Below are positions 44,505 through 55,989 of a stretch of 64,000 bases of DNA, piece by piece. Position 1 is the stretch's first letter. Every line of letters begins with the position of its first letter. Location: positions 4,503,835-4,567,834 of the forward strand of contig CM065701.1 of NCBI GenBank assembly GCA_017654935.2. The letters run 5' to 3'. This DNA comes from Phymorhynchus buccinoides. Its lineage: Eukaryota; Mollusca; Gastropoda; Neogastropoda; Raphitomidae. The notes beneath the pieces were generated by a model. It did not search any database and was not told the DNA's origin. It saw nothing but the letters and a program-made list of their open reading frames with translations. A program made the translations under genes and the position numbers.

Positions 44505-45838
44505 AGGCTGCAACTTAAGTACTATAAGTTAGTGTTAAACGTAAATAAATCGACACCTACGTACATGGTTCTTGGTGAATTAGGTCGTTATCCCATTGCA
44601 ACTATCTCTCTTCCGGAAACTCTTACAGTTGGCAATGCTTGTGTTCAGTTTTCTAAGTCAGCAAAGAGTTACCCTCGATTCAAATCTTACAATGCATAAA
44701 CAGGTTATTAATCTCATATGTTCCATCAATTATGAGCTCAGACGAATCAGTGCTGTTCGACACTTTCTGTCTGTTGCAGCCACGAAAACTCTTATTTCTG
44801 CCTTTATTCTTTCCCGCATTGACTATTGCAACTCTCTTCTTTGTGGCTGTCCTCAGTATCTCCTGCAACGTGTTCAAAAACTGCAAAACAGTGCAGCACG
44901 CCTCACTCTCAAGATTCCACGTTCTGATCATATAACACCTCATCTTCGTAACTTGCACTGGCTTCCAGTAGAGGCTAGAATCAAGTATAAAATAGCTTGC
45001 CTTTGTTTCGGTGCTGTTCACTCCTCTGGTCCCGTCTATCTCTCCGAACTAGTAACTGTCTACACACCTGCTCGCTCCCTACGTTCTTCCTCTGACTGCT
45101 GCACACTCAAGGTTCCTCGGGTCCACACAAAATCGTTTGGTGAGCGATCCTTCTACTATTTAGCACCTCACTTATGGAATTCCCTCCCACAACATGTCCG
45201 CTCATCTGACTCTATCTCCGCCTTTCGCTCTGCCCTTAAAACTCACTTGTTTCGGACATATTATGATTGATTAGTGTTTGTGTGTGAGGTGTGTGTGTGT
45301 GGGGGGGGGGGGTCCGTTTTATTGCAGAAATCTTGTAAAAAATGTATTTACAATTATTTTATTATTCGTATTTTGTATGTAGAATGTCTACGTCTTGTAA
45401 ACTTTAAATGCTTGTAAATGAGGTAGAAGGGTATTTTTGTTTTTGCAAAATTTGTCTATTATAATTAGTCATGTAATTGGTATGTCGATGGCAGTATGAT
45501 TTTATTTCAAGTTGCAGTATTGTATTCAAACTTGATTGAGAATGTGAATGTGGTCTCTATGTTTCTTCTTAGAATGTTCATATTGTAACTATTTTACTCT
45601 TGTATAATTAATTGTGTGAGTGTGTGTGTGCGCATGCATGTGTGTGTATGTGTGCGTGCGCGCGCGTGTGTGTGTGTGTGTGTAAGGAAGTAAGAGAACG
45701 TTGCGTGCAAGCATCATGTTTATTTTACTTTCTAATGATTCATTATTTGTTTGCCTTTAATGTTCTTGTTATCAATGTAAAGCGCACTGAGCTCATGTGA
45801 GAAAGAGCGCTATATAAATTCCCATTATTATTATTAGA
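44505..45838 (+). mobile_element. Non-LTR retrotransposon RT fragment (CR1/L2-like)
   Basis: Same clade as the 38,860 element: FILSRIDYCNSLLCGC, NSAARLTLKIPRSDHITPHL, NLHWLPVEARIKYKI, ending KTHLFRTYYD at 45270. One frameshift near 44650. The 3' UTR ends GCGCTATATAAATTCCCATT and (ATT)n. Confidence 0.88.
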
Positions 45839-45839
45839 T

Positions 45840-47092
45840 ATCTTTGCAAAAAGTCGTATGCTGAGTTTGTGGTTCAAACTTCAAGATGTTACCAACTCTA
45901 GTAACCTCCCCAGCATCGTATATAAATTTCTTTTGACGCTTTATATTTCTGGTGAGTACAGATCAAATTATCTCCAAACTATACATAACACTTTAAATTC
46001 TTTAGGTTTCAGTAATTTTGGGCTACAGCAGTTTGACCTTAATCTTAGTCAGAATTCTTTCAAGAAACAAATAGATATGCGGCTTCGAGACCATTATGTT
46101 CAAGTATGGCGAGCCGAGCTATATGCTAATGAACTTTACACTAATTATCGAATGTTCAAAGAAAACTTTGTGTTTGAGAAATATTTAAAAATTCTTCCAG
46201 AATACCAAGCAAAGAGTATTCTTAAATATAGAATTTTAAACCATAGGTTGCCTATACATCAAGGACGTATAAATGGTATAAGTCACGAGGAGAGAGTATG
46301 TAACAAGTGTGGTCTTAATGACTTAGGAGACGAATTTCACTACGTTTTCATATGCCCCTTTTTTTTAGCAATAGTAGGCACCAACTTGTGAAACCGTTCT
46401 ATTACAGACATCCTAATACTATTAATTTCAAGAAATTATTTACAACAGAGAATAAGAAAAAATTACAAAATTTAGCAAAATTTGTCAAAATCCTAATGCA
46501 CAACCAGTGATTGATCCATTGTTATAATGTTGTGTTGTGCTATGCAGTGGCAGCGCGGCTACAATGCGTTAAAGCGATGGAAATCATGACTGTAGTGTCG
46601 ATCACCGGAAAACAGGGAGAAGGGAGGGAGGAAAGGAAAAAAGAAAAAAAATTAAGTCTTTTTTGTTGTTTTTGCATGACATTTTGTGTTGCCACGTAAT
46701 AGGAAAAATTGGTCGAGCTGTGATTTAATGTACTTTAACTTACGGATTGCTTTAACTGACGTTTGTTTTGTTTTTGTGGTTTTTTCTCCAATAATGTTGT
46801 ATTGATATACTGTAGTATGCAGCGACTAGTTATGATACAGAAATACTAAAGAATATGTGATGTATTGTGTTCATAATTTTGTGAACTGTAGTGACATTGA
46901 AATGTTGTATGTGTAACCTTTGTCTAGTTTGATTGGAAGTGTTAGTCTAGCCTGTTTATCGAGCGCTTTTCTTGTGAATAGCATCTCGTTTTTTGTTTTT
47001 GTTGTTGTTTTTTTACGTTCTTTTTTTTCTCTTCCATGTACCCCCATGGGGCGTTTTGGAAATAAATTTGAAACTTGAAACTTGGTTAAATT
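45840..47092 (+). mobile_element. LINE 3' fragment (different family)
   Basis: Encodes LPIHQGRINGISHEERVCNK and DEFHYVFICPFF, then frameshifts at about 46369 and resumes RHQLVKPFYYRHPNTINFKK to a stop at 46509. The 3' UTR ends GGAAATAAATTTGAAACTTG. It starts directly after the ATT tail of the preceding LINE, so the two abut. Confidence 0.83.
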
Positions 47093-47094
47093 GT

Positions 47095-47790
47095 GATTTT
47101 ATAAATTCACACACATATAGACACACATAGAAATATACATATATACACATAAACACATCCATACGCTTGACCACGCACACGCACACACACACACACACTC
47201 ACACAACTTATACACAATTATATGGCCAATAAACCAAATAGTTGGGTTGATGAATTATGCATGTCGGCTAATTAGGACCAGTGGCCCAATATTTGCCACT
47301 CCCTGGGCCATTTAGCCTGACATGTCCAAACTGGGCCTTTTCATAAATTTATGTTTTCTTAAATACAACTATTTTCATAAAAGATAGACATTTTGTATTT
47401 ACGTTATATAAATTTATCAAGCACAAAATCAAGCTGTTTAGTTAAAAGACTGAATCTAGAAATCTTAGATAAAAACTGCACCAAGCTTTTGTTTGCCAAA
47501 AAAATATTTTGGCTGTATGTTCTTCATTGTATTTTTAATATATTTCTTCCATCAGATTTATGGTAAAAACTCATTTTTTTGTTGAGCAGTATCATGCAAC
47601 ATATTTAGTAGAAAATGTTCTTAGTATCGCAAACATAAATAAAATTGTCCATGAGTGAAAATCTAGCAATGTTCACTGAATACAACTAATTTAGTCACAT
47701 ACTACAACATATTCGTGATTGTTATTTATGAAAAGTTACTTCATAATATGGTAAACCACAGTTGGCTTGAAAAAACTTCTGATAATATAG
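47095..47790. other. AT-rich intergenic stretch
   Basis: Only short CA repeats near 47105-47210. No gene, RNA or element recognised. Confidence 0.6.
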
Positions 47791-47795
47791 ATAAA

Positions 47796-48059
47796 CCAAA
47801 GATATTCTAAAGGGGAAGATAAGCATCCGGTCTCTTTTCCCTATATGAGTAGTGAGGACAGAAACACTGGTTATGTCCCTTTTAAACAGGACACATTTTA
47901 CACGTCGATAGGCCAGTTGAATTCTCCGTTCAAATTCCAGTCTGAGTTTTTGGATAGCCTCCACTGTGAAAAGTGTACTGTCCCCACTAACGATAACTCT
48001 ATCAGCCCGGTTCACCGAGCTCTTAAGTAATCCATCTTACCCTTTTAGAATATCTTTGG
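47796..48059. mobile_element. 264-bp MITE with CCAAAGATATTC termini
   Basis: Perfect 12-bp inverted ends extended by imperfect pairing (TAAAGGGGAAGAT / TAAAAGGGTAAGAT). Contains a 61-codon frame ([13 protein letters not shown]...[12 protein letters not shown]...). Nearly identical interior at 37236-37496. Confidence 0.75.
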
Positions 48060-48401
48060 ATAAACTAAATGTTCCTCCCGAAACAGATGTGCATGGTAAG
48101 GCTTACAAATAATTATCATTTAACTTTGAGTGAAATATAATTTGTAGCTGAGATAGGGGCTGCATTCCTTAGGGGGCCCAACATACCCAATCTTCCCCTA
48201 CAATCATCAACATAGGTCAAGGGCCACTTGCAGTGTGACATGTAGGCCTACCACAGAAACCGCTGAAGCAAATCGGTTTATTTTTGGTGAACATTTCATT
48301 TGACATCTCAATTTTAACATGAAAACAAATCATCAAGCACGCAAAATTTGATTATTAGGGATTGAGATGTTTTACATGAAGAAGGTACCCCTTACATGAG
48401 C

Positions 48402-50399
48402 CAGGACAAATTGTCCTGAGACGAAATAAATCAACAGGACAATGTCTATGCAGTCGATTGGCTTACCAGGAAATGTCTTGACAAAAATAAATAGAACTTT
48501 GTATAAGTCCATATGGCAAAGGAAAACATCAAACAGGAAGGCCTTTGAAAAAATAAAAAGGAAAATAATGGAAGCAGATGAAGCACAAGGAGGAGTTAAT
48601 ATGATTAATATTAGCACAATGCAAGATAGTTTTTACTTACATTGGATGGGAAAATTATATACAGAGCCTAACGAAAGTTGGTGCTGCATCCCAAAATGGA
48701 ATTTGAATAAATTAGCTGACAACATGAGAGCGTTCGATATCAATTGTAGATCAAAATTCCTAACGCTTAACAGTCAAATTGTTAACCCCTTTTGGAGGGA
48801 AGTGCTTCACACATACCTTGACAATAAAACAATCACCAAAGAAAATGAAATAAATCAACAAAACTTTTACAAACAAATGATATGGAACAACTCTATTGTT
48901 AAATATAAAGGACAAGTTCTGTTTTTCAAGGCATGAAGGCGGGCCGGGTTTGAATATGTTAAAGATATCATCAATGAAAACGAAAAGAGACTTATGTCTC
49001 TACAGGAGATATTTAATAAAATAGGACAGGGACGAGCAAGCTTAGTATTTGAATACAATGCGTTGATTAACGCAATACCAGAGACCTGGACACGTTGGAT
49101 GACAGAACCCCTTCTAGAAGAACAGCATTCAACCAATGAAGTGGATAATAACCTCCTTTTCTCTAAACCGAAATTAATCAGGAAAACACTGAGAGAAAAT
49201 AGTACTAATGATTTAAAACCATGTGCTCATGGTTTTTGGCTAAGAAATCTTAACTTCGAAATAAACAAAAAGACTTGGTTAATGGCAAAACATGCTACCA
49301 ATGAAACCCGGTTAAAAGAGCTTCAATGGAAGATGCTGCATAATATTTACCCAACAAATATACTGCTAAGCAAAATGAAACTGGTAGAAAACAATAAATG
49401 CTCTATTTGCAGAAATGAAATCGATTATTTAGAACATTTTTTCTTCAACTGCCCACCAGTTAGAGCATTTTGGAAGCAACTTGAAAATTACATTCATGCT
49501 CAAATTGAATTCAGGTTGAATCTCACCGTATTTGATGTGTTATTTGGGGTAAGCAGAATTAACATAGAAAATGATATTAAAAATACAGCTAACCATATAA
49601 TATTAGTTGGGAAAATGTGTATAAGTATTCAAAAGAAAACAAATGCAAATGTACAAATATTCTTAATTTTTGAACAGCAGATACAGAGCAGAATGTTACG
49701 CTCAAAATAAGCCTATGTCATGACAGTAGCAATGATAGAGTTGATAACTATTTGACTCATTAAGAATTAATGCTTTTGATATTATATGCACACACAGACA
49801 CACACGCATGCGCACACGGGCACACGCACACACACACGCGAGCACATACAGGCACGCAAGCACACACACACGTGCACGCACGCACACACAAATGGTATGA
49901 GTGTATCAGTACACCAAACACTAAGTCACACAGAAACCCAGACACTTATGTATCAGACAAGAACACTAAGTACTTCCCCCCAAAAAAAAAATGTCCATAA
50001 TAGTTCATCACACAGACAAATGAATGAGAGTAGCGAGGGGAAAAACAAACCCAAAAAAAGATGGAAAAAAAAGGAAAAAAAAAAAAAAGAATGAATGAAT
50101 GAGAGTAGCGAGGGGAAAAGAAAAAAAAAAGATGAAAAAAAGGGGAAAAAAAAAAAAGATGTGCCACCTCAAAAAAAAAGAAAAAAAGGCGGGGACAGTG
50201 GAGGGTCAAAAAAAGGAGAAAAAAAAACAAAAACAAAAAACCAGGACAATGTCCTGGTTCATGCAGAAATCAATAAGACAAAGTGTGCCAGTGTTAAAAA
50301 ATTTTAATCAGACAGTTGTCCTGGCAGGGGAGATCACAATAGGACATTTTCAATTTTAATAGGTCAGTGGCCTATGACCAGGGCCTCGGGACATCACTG
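48402..50399 (+). repeat. Dispersed repeat split by a LINE insertion
   Basis: The halves 48402-48446 and 50242-50399 match the solo copy at 572-782 in opposite orientation. The LINE between them is flanked by CAGGACAATGTC on both sides. Confidence 0.8.
48447..50241 (+). mobile_element. 5'-truncated L1/Tx1-like LINE with 12-bp target-site duplication
   Basis: Encodes LYKSIWQRKTSNRKAFEKI and, after one stop at 48934-48936, the C-terminal LKELQWKMLHNIYPTNILL and CSICRNEIDYLEHFFFNCP (CCHC-type knuckle), ending at 49710. A CA-rich 3' UTR and an A-rich tail (to 50241) follow. TSD CAGGACAATGTC at 48435-48446 and 50242-50253. Inactive (no RT core, internal stop). Confidence 0.88.
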
Positions 50400-50745
50400 A
50401 CTCACAAAAATACCCAACCCATATCATAACTCTGTGATTTGGGAATTTGAAGGAAGGTTAATGAGAGAGAGATCAAGAGATCCGTACCGGTACGCAGCTC
50501 TAGTGCCCTCAGTTAGGCCTGCAATTCTTGTTCCTCTTGTGTGCGTGCGTGCGCGTGTGTGTCTATGTGAGTGTGCCTGCGTGCATGGGAGTGTGTGTGT
50601 GTGTGCGCGCGCGCGTGCGTGTAACTGTGCATTTTATTCCCTTGTATGTCCAGACAATTTTAGAACTGTTTGCAACATCAAACATGTCAAACTAAATATA
50701 GACTAAACTTTAAGTCATTGGAAGGCACTTTAACAACTACAGGAC

Positions 50746-50974
50746 ACTCCGCATAAATCAGCCCTTTTTTTTTAACCAGAAGGGGTGGGGGGATTGTGAT
50801 GATGGTCAGCTTATCTGAGGAGAGTTTGTGTTTTTAGGGTCGAAATGTCAAATTATCCGAGGTCGATTGATCCGAGGAATTTTTTACAGAGATAAAGAAG
50901 GCTTGTGGCCGGACCAAGCCTTAGGGTCAATTAATCCGAAGTGTAGAATTATCCGAGGTTGACTTATGCGGAGT
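50746..50974. mobile_element. MITE with ACTCCGCATAAATCA termini
   Basis: 229 bp. The left ACTCCGCATAAATCA is matched by the right end TGACTTATGCGGAGT. The interior repeats ATCCGAGG motifs on the same strand. No coding content. Confidence 0.75.
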
Positions 50975-51182
50975 CTACTAGATCAATATCTACTTGATCT
51001 ATATATCAGATGAACGAAAAACAAGAGGCAAAGCCTTCAAGGCTCACTCGAACAGGAACATGTGGGACAACAACAAACAAAGATTGAGGGGGGTGTCTAA
51101 AGTACAAGATTGCCAATAAAATGTTAAAGTACAAATGAAACTATCGTTAATCGATACGACTAAAAAAAAAAAAAAAAAAAAA

Positions 51183-51262
51183 AAAAGTGCCCGTGCCGAG
51201 AATCGGACCCGGAACCATTGGCATAACAGAGACACTCTACCAATGAGCTATCAAGGCTTTCA
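51183..51262 (-). repeat. tRNA-like sequence followed by T-run on minus strand
   Basis: Minus strand: TAGCTCATTGGTAGAGTG (A box type) and GGTCCGATTCTCGG (diverged B box). The anticodon arm does not pair. A poly-A run (51164-51186 on plus) adjoins. Probable SINE head. Confidence 0.55.
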
Positions 51263-51589
51263 GTGTTGATGAGTTTCTTAACTCATGTTGCCTGTTGAAT
51301 ACTCTCTAACCCACTAATCTAAAATGTTATATGTTTGTTATCTGTTTGCAGTGTTGTTTTAAGTATTATTCAAATCATTATTGTTTGAAAGCTTGCATAG
51401 ACAGCTATATGTGTGCAAAGTTTGAACCATGTATGCCTTCCATTTCCCTAGAAAATGCCAACGTTAAAGTTTGGAGATTAGACCACAGACGCAACACACA
51501 CATACACACACACACTTACAGACACACAACCGAACAACTATCATACTGTAGTAGACTCACTTCGTGTTAACTTCATTAACACGAGTGAG

Positions 51590-52140
51590 CCCAAAACCCA
51601 CCAAAACTCGTAGATCTAAGGAAAATAGTAAGGTAGTGGAGCCTTTCCCAGTAGTGCATTCCACCACTGACAGCTGGGAAGGAGACAGCATTAAAACTGG
51701 CCTCCATTTACTTTCCTTATCAATCTAGAAACTATCAAGTTAATGACTATATAGCTCCCCCCACCTGCGTGCGCATCTCGACCCTTCCAACGGAAGTGTC
51801 GCCATCTTAGTCCTTATTTGTGTGTAAACAAAGTGAAAATGTTATCTAAATGTGTAAAGAAAACATCCAGATGTTATAAATACAGTTTAGATAAGTTTCG
51901 AATTGGAACAGCCAAATACGCAGCATCGATCTGGCATTTTTCAAACAAAGTTACTGACTAAGATGGCGGTCTCCCACAATATGGCGCTCCTTGTGGCCGG
52001 ATATGACGACACGTGGGTACAAGCCATTTATTCTTTACCTATTTGATCGCTAAACTCGTTGCGTGGTTTTGAATCATTTGCAAGCACTTCATTATCGCTT
52101 TTGTGTGTGTTTTGTAATAAAACTAGTACCTCTCTCTCTC
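51590..52140 (+). promoter_or_regulatory. Possible promoter-like stretch with paired YY1-like sites
   Basis: CGCCATCTT at 51800-51808 and AAGATGGCGG at 51960-51969 in opposite orientations bracket a 40-codon frame (51839-51961, MLSKCVKKTSRCYKYSLDKF...). AAGATGGCG is the core recognised by YY1 near start sites of many animal genes. No downstream gene on plus is seen, so this is weak. Confidence 0.3.
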
Positions 52141-52146
52141 AGAGCA

Positions 52147-55100
52147 TGCAGGCTGGGAGTGCGGCCCACAGGGCCAATGGGCAGTGCAGGCTGGGAGTGC
52201 GGCCCACAGGGCCAATGGGCAGTGCAGGCTGGGAGTGCGGCCCACAGGGCCAATGGGCAGTGCAGGCTGGGAGTGCGGCCCACAGGGCCAATGGGCAGTG
52301 CAGGCTGGGAGTGCGGCCCACAGGGCCAATGGGCAGTGCAGGCTGGGAGTGCGGCCCACAGGGCCAATGGGCAGTGCAGGCTGGGAGTGCGGCCCACAGG
52401 GCCAATGGGCAGTGCAGGCTGGGAGTGCGGCCCACAGGGCCAATGGGCAGTGCAGGCTGGGAGTGCGGCCCACAGGGCCAATGGGCAGTGCAGGCTGGGA
52501 GTGCGGCCCATAGGGCCAATGGGCAGTGCAGGCTGGGAGTGCGGCCCACAGGGCCAATGGGCAGTGCAGGCTGGGAGTGCCGCCCACAGGGCCAATGGGC
52601 AGTGCAGGCTGGGAATGCGGCCCACAGGGCCAATGGGCAGTGCAGGCTGGGAGTGCGGCCCACAGGGCCAATGGGCAGTGCAGGCTGGGAGTACAGACCA
52701 CAGGGCCAATGGACAGTGCAGGCTGGGAGTGCCGCCCACAGGGCCAATGGGCAGTGCAGGCTGGGAGTGCGGCCCACAGGGCCAATGGGCAGTGCAGGCT
52801 GGGAGTGCGGCCCACAGGGCCAATGGGCAGTGCAGGCTGGGAGTGCGGCCCATAGGGCCAATGGGCAGTGCAGGCTGGGAGTGCGGCCCACAGGGCCAAT
52901 GGGCAGTGCAGGCTGGGAGTGCGGCCCACAGGGCCAATGGGCAGTGCAGGCTGGGAGTACAGACCACAGGGCCAATGGGCAGTGCAGGCTGGGAGTGCGG
53001 CCCACAGGGCCAATGGGCAGTGCAGGCTGGGAGTGCGGCCCACAGGGCCAATGGGCAGTGCAGGCTGGGAGTGCGGCCCACAGGGCCAATGGGCAGTGCA
53101 GGCTGGGAGTGCGGCCCACAGGGCCAATGGGCAGTGCAGGCTGGGAGTGCGGCCCATAGGGCCAATGGGCAGTGCAGGCTGGGAGTGCGGCCCACAGGGC
53201 CAATGGGCAGTGCAGGCTGGGAGTGCGGCCCACAGGGCCAATGGGCAGTGCAGGCTGGGAGTGCGGCCCACAGGGCCAATGGGCAGTGCAGGCTGGGAGT
53301 GCGGCCCACAGGGCCAATGGGCAGTGCAGGCTGGGAGTGCGGCCCACAGGGCCAATGGGCAGTGCAGGCTGGGAGTGCGGCCCACAGGGCCAATGGGCAG
53401 TGCAGGCTGGGAGTACAGACCACAGGGCCAATGGGCAGTGCAGGCTGGGAGTGCGGCCCACAGGGCCAATGGGCAGTGCAGGCTGGGAGTGCGGCCCACA
53501 GGGCCAATGGGCAGTGCAGGCTGGGAGTGCGGCCCACAGGGCCAATGGGCAGTGCAGGCTGGGAGTGCGGCCCACAGGGCCAATGGGCAGTGCAGGCTGG
53601 GAGTGCGGCCCATAGGGCCAATGGGCAGTGCAGGCTGGGAGTGCGGCCCACAGGGCCAATGGGCAGTGCAGGCTGGGAGTGCCGCCCACAGGGCCAATGG
53701 GCAGTGCAGGCTGGGAGTGCGGCCCACAGGGCCAATGGGCAGTGCAGGCTGGGAGTGCGGCCCACAGGGCCAATGGGCAGTGCAGGCTGGGAGTACAGAC
53801 CACAGGGCCAATGGGCAGTGCAGGCTGGGAGTGCGGCCCACAGGGCCAATGGGCAGTGCAGGCTGGGAGTGCAGACCACAGGGCCAATGGGCAGTGCAGG
53901 CTGGGAGTGCGGCCCACAGGGCCAATGGGCAGTGCAGGCTGGGAGTACAGACCACAGGGCCAATGGGCAGTGCAGGCTGGGAGTGCGGCCCACAGGGCCA
54001 ATGGGCAGTGCAGGCTGGGAGTGCGGCCCACAGGGCCAATGGGCAGTGCAGGCTGGGAGTACAGACCACAGGGCCAATGGGCAGTGCAGGCTGGGAGTGA
54101 GGCCCACAGGGCCAATGGGCAGTGCAGGCTGGGAGTGCGGCCCACAGGGCCAATGGGCAGTGCAGGCTGGGAGTGCGGCCCACAGGGCCAATGGGCAGTG
54201 CAGGCTGGGAGTGCGGCCCACAGGGCCAATGGGCAGTGCAGGCTGGGAGTGCGGCCCACAGGGCCAATGGGCAGTGCAGGCTGGGAGTGCGGCCCACAGG
54301 GCCAATGGGCAGTGCAGGCTGGGAGTGCGGCCCACAGGGCCAATGGGCAGTGCAGGCTGGGAGTACAGACCACAGGGCCAATGGGCAGTGCAGGCTGGGA
54401 GTGCGGCCCACAGGGCCAATGGGCAGTGCAGGCTGGGAGTGCGGCCCACAGGGCCAATGGGCAGTGCAGGCTGGGAGTGCGGCCCACAGGGCCAATGGGC
54501 AGTGCAGGCTGGGAGTGCGGCCCACAGGGCCAATGGGCAGTGCAGGCTGGGAGTGCGGCCCACAGGGCCAATGGGCAGTGCAGGCTGGGAGTGCGGCCCA
54601 CAGGGCCAATGGGCAGTGCAGGCTGGGAGTGCGGCCCACAGGGCCAATGGGCAGTGCAGGCTGGGAGTGCGGCCCACAGGGCCAATGGGCAGTGCAGGCT
54701 GGGAGTACAGACCACAGGGCCAATGGGCAGTGCAGGCTGGGAGTGCGGCCCACAGGGCCAATGGGCAGTGCAGGCTGGGAGTGCGGCCCACAGGGCCAAT
54801 GGGCAGTGCAGGCTGGGAGTGCGGACCACAGGGCCAATGGGCAGTGCAGGCTGGGAGTGCGGCCCACAGGGCCAATGGGCAGTGCAGGCTGGGAGTACAG
54901 CCCACAGGGCCAATGGGCAGTGCAGGCTGGGAGTGCGGCCCACAGGGCCAATGGGCAGTGCAGGCTGGGAGTGCGGCCCACAGGGCCAATGGGCAGTGCA
55001 GGCTGGGAGTGCGGCCCACAGGGCCAATGGGCAGTGCAGGCTGGGAGTGCGGCCCACAGGGCCAATGGGCAGTGCAGGCTGGGAGTGCGGCCCACAGGGC

Positions 55101-55393
55101 CAATGGGCAGTGCAGGCTGGGAGTGCGGCCCACAGGGCCAATGGGCAGTGCAGGCTGGGAGTGCGGCCCACAGGGCCAATGGGCAGTGCAGGCTGGGAGT
55201 ACAGACCACAGGGCCAATGGGCAGTGCAGGCTGGGAGTGCGGCCCACAGGGCCAATGGGCAGTGCAGGCTGGGAGTGCGGCCCACAGGGCCAATGGGCAG
55301 TGCAGGCTGGGAGTGCGGCCCACAGGGCCAATGGGCAGTGCAGGCTGGGAGTGCGGACCACAGGGCCAATGGGCAGTGCAGGCTGGGAGTGCA
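52147..55393. repeat. 38-bp GC-rich satellite, about 85 copies
   Basis: Unit contains GCAGGCTGGGAGTGCGGCCC and ACAGGGCCAATGGGCAGT. Very homogeneous. Variants: GTACAGACC (several units), GCGGCCCATA (near 52508, 52851, 53154 and 53610), GCCGCCC (near 52577, 52729 and 53681). Open reading frames of about 1,100 codons occur on both strands simultaneously, which marks non-coding repeat DNA. GC-rich against an AT-rich surround; flanks are not repeated. Confidence 0.97.
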
Positions 55394-55597
55394 ATAAATT
55401 AAAAACGGCTGCACAGAATACTTTCATTTGCTCAGTGTTTACTAAAGAGTAACACTGCAATACTTTCGCTATAAATTCGAACCGGAAGTGGGGGTGGAAT
55501 TTTTTAAATATTGAATAACTTGCAAATGATTGTTTAGGGGGATAATCCTGTCATGTTTGCTCTCAAAGGCAAACATAAGCCCTCTAGTTATTATTAC

Positions 55598-55628
<31 letters not shown>

Positions 55629-55734
55629 AATAATAAAGATAAGATGTTAGAGAACAATTAATTGCCTATAATTAAAAATTGACAAAAAATTAGATTTTTG
55701 ACTGTCCAAACCTGTTGTGAGAAACTTGCCCAGC

Positions 55735-55832
55735 GACTTGTGGTGCAGGGTCACATATGAAGGGATTCTAACCCATGACCTCCCAGCCACTAGTACACGA
55801 CTCCTAACCACTGAGCCATGGTGGCTGGTGAG
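55735..55832 (-). repeat. tRNA-like sequence (SINE head or tRNA pseudogene)
   Basis: Minus strand: A box TGGCTCAGTGG and B-box-like GGGTTAGAATCC about 45 nt apart. No clean acceptor stem, so not called as a functional tRNA. Confidence 0.6.
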
Positions 55833-55989
55833 AGTCTGTCCCCTTACCGTGTTACTATCAATTTGATTTCCACCGCCACCTCAATTTTTTTTCTGTTCTC
55901 CAACTTTCATACCTATCCATATCTATCCTAGTAATGCTGTCAGTATGTTGTTGTCCCATGGTCCTCCTTGCAGAGAAAACAGAGGACTG

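Noticed and set aside
51183..51262. Functional tRNA gene on minus strand
   Set aside because: A and B boxes are approximate and no anticodon stem or acceptor stem pairs; listed only as tRNA-like.
52063..55460. Reading frames of about 1,100 codons on both strands
   Set aside because: They arise because the 38-bp unit lacks stops in most frames. Simultaneous open frames on both strands, no varied sequence and no domain mean this is satellite DNA.
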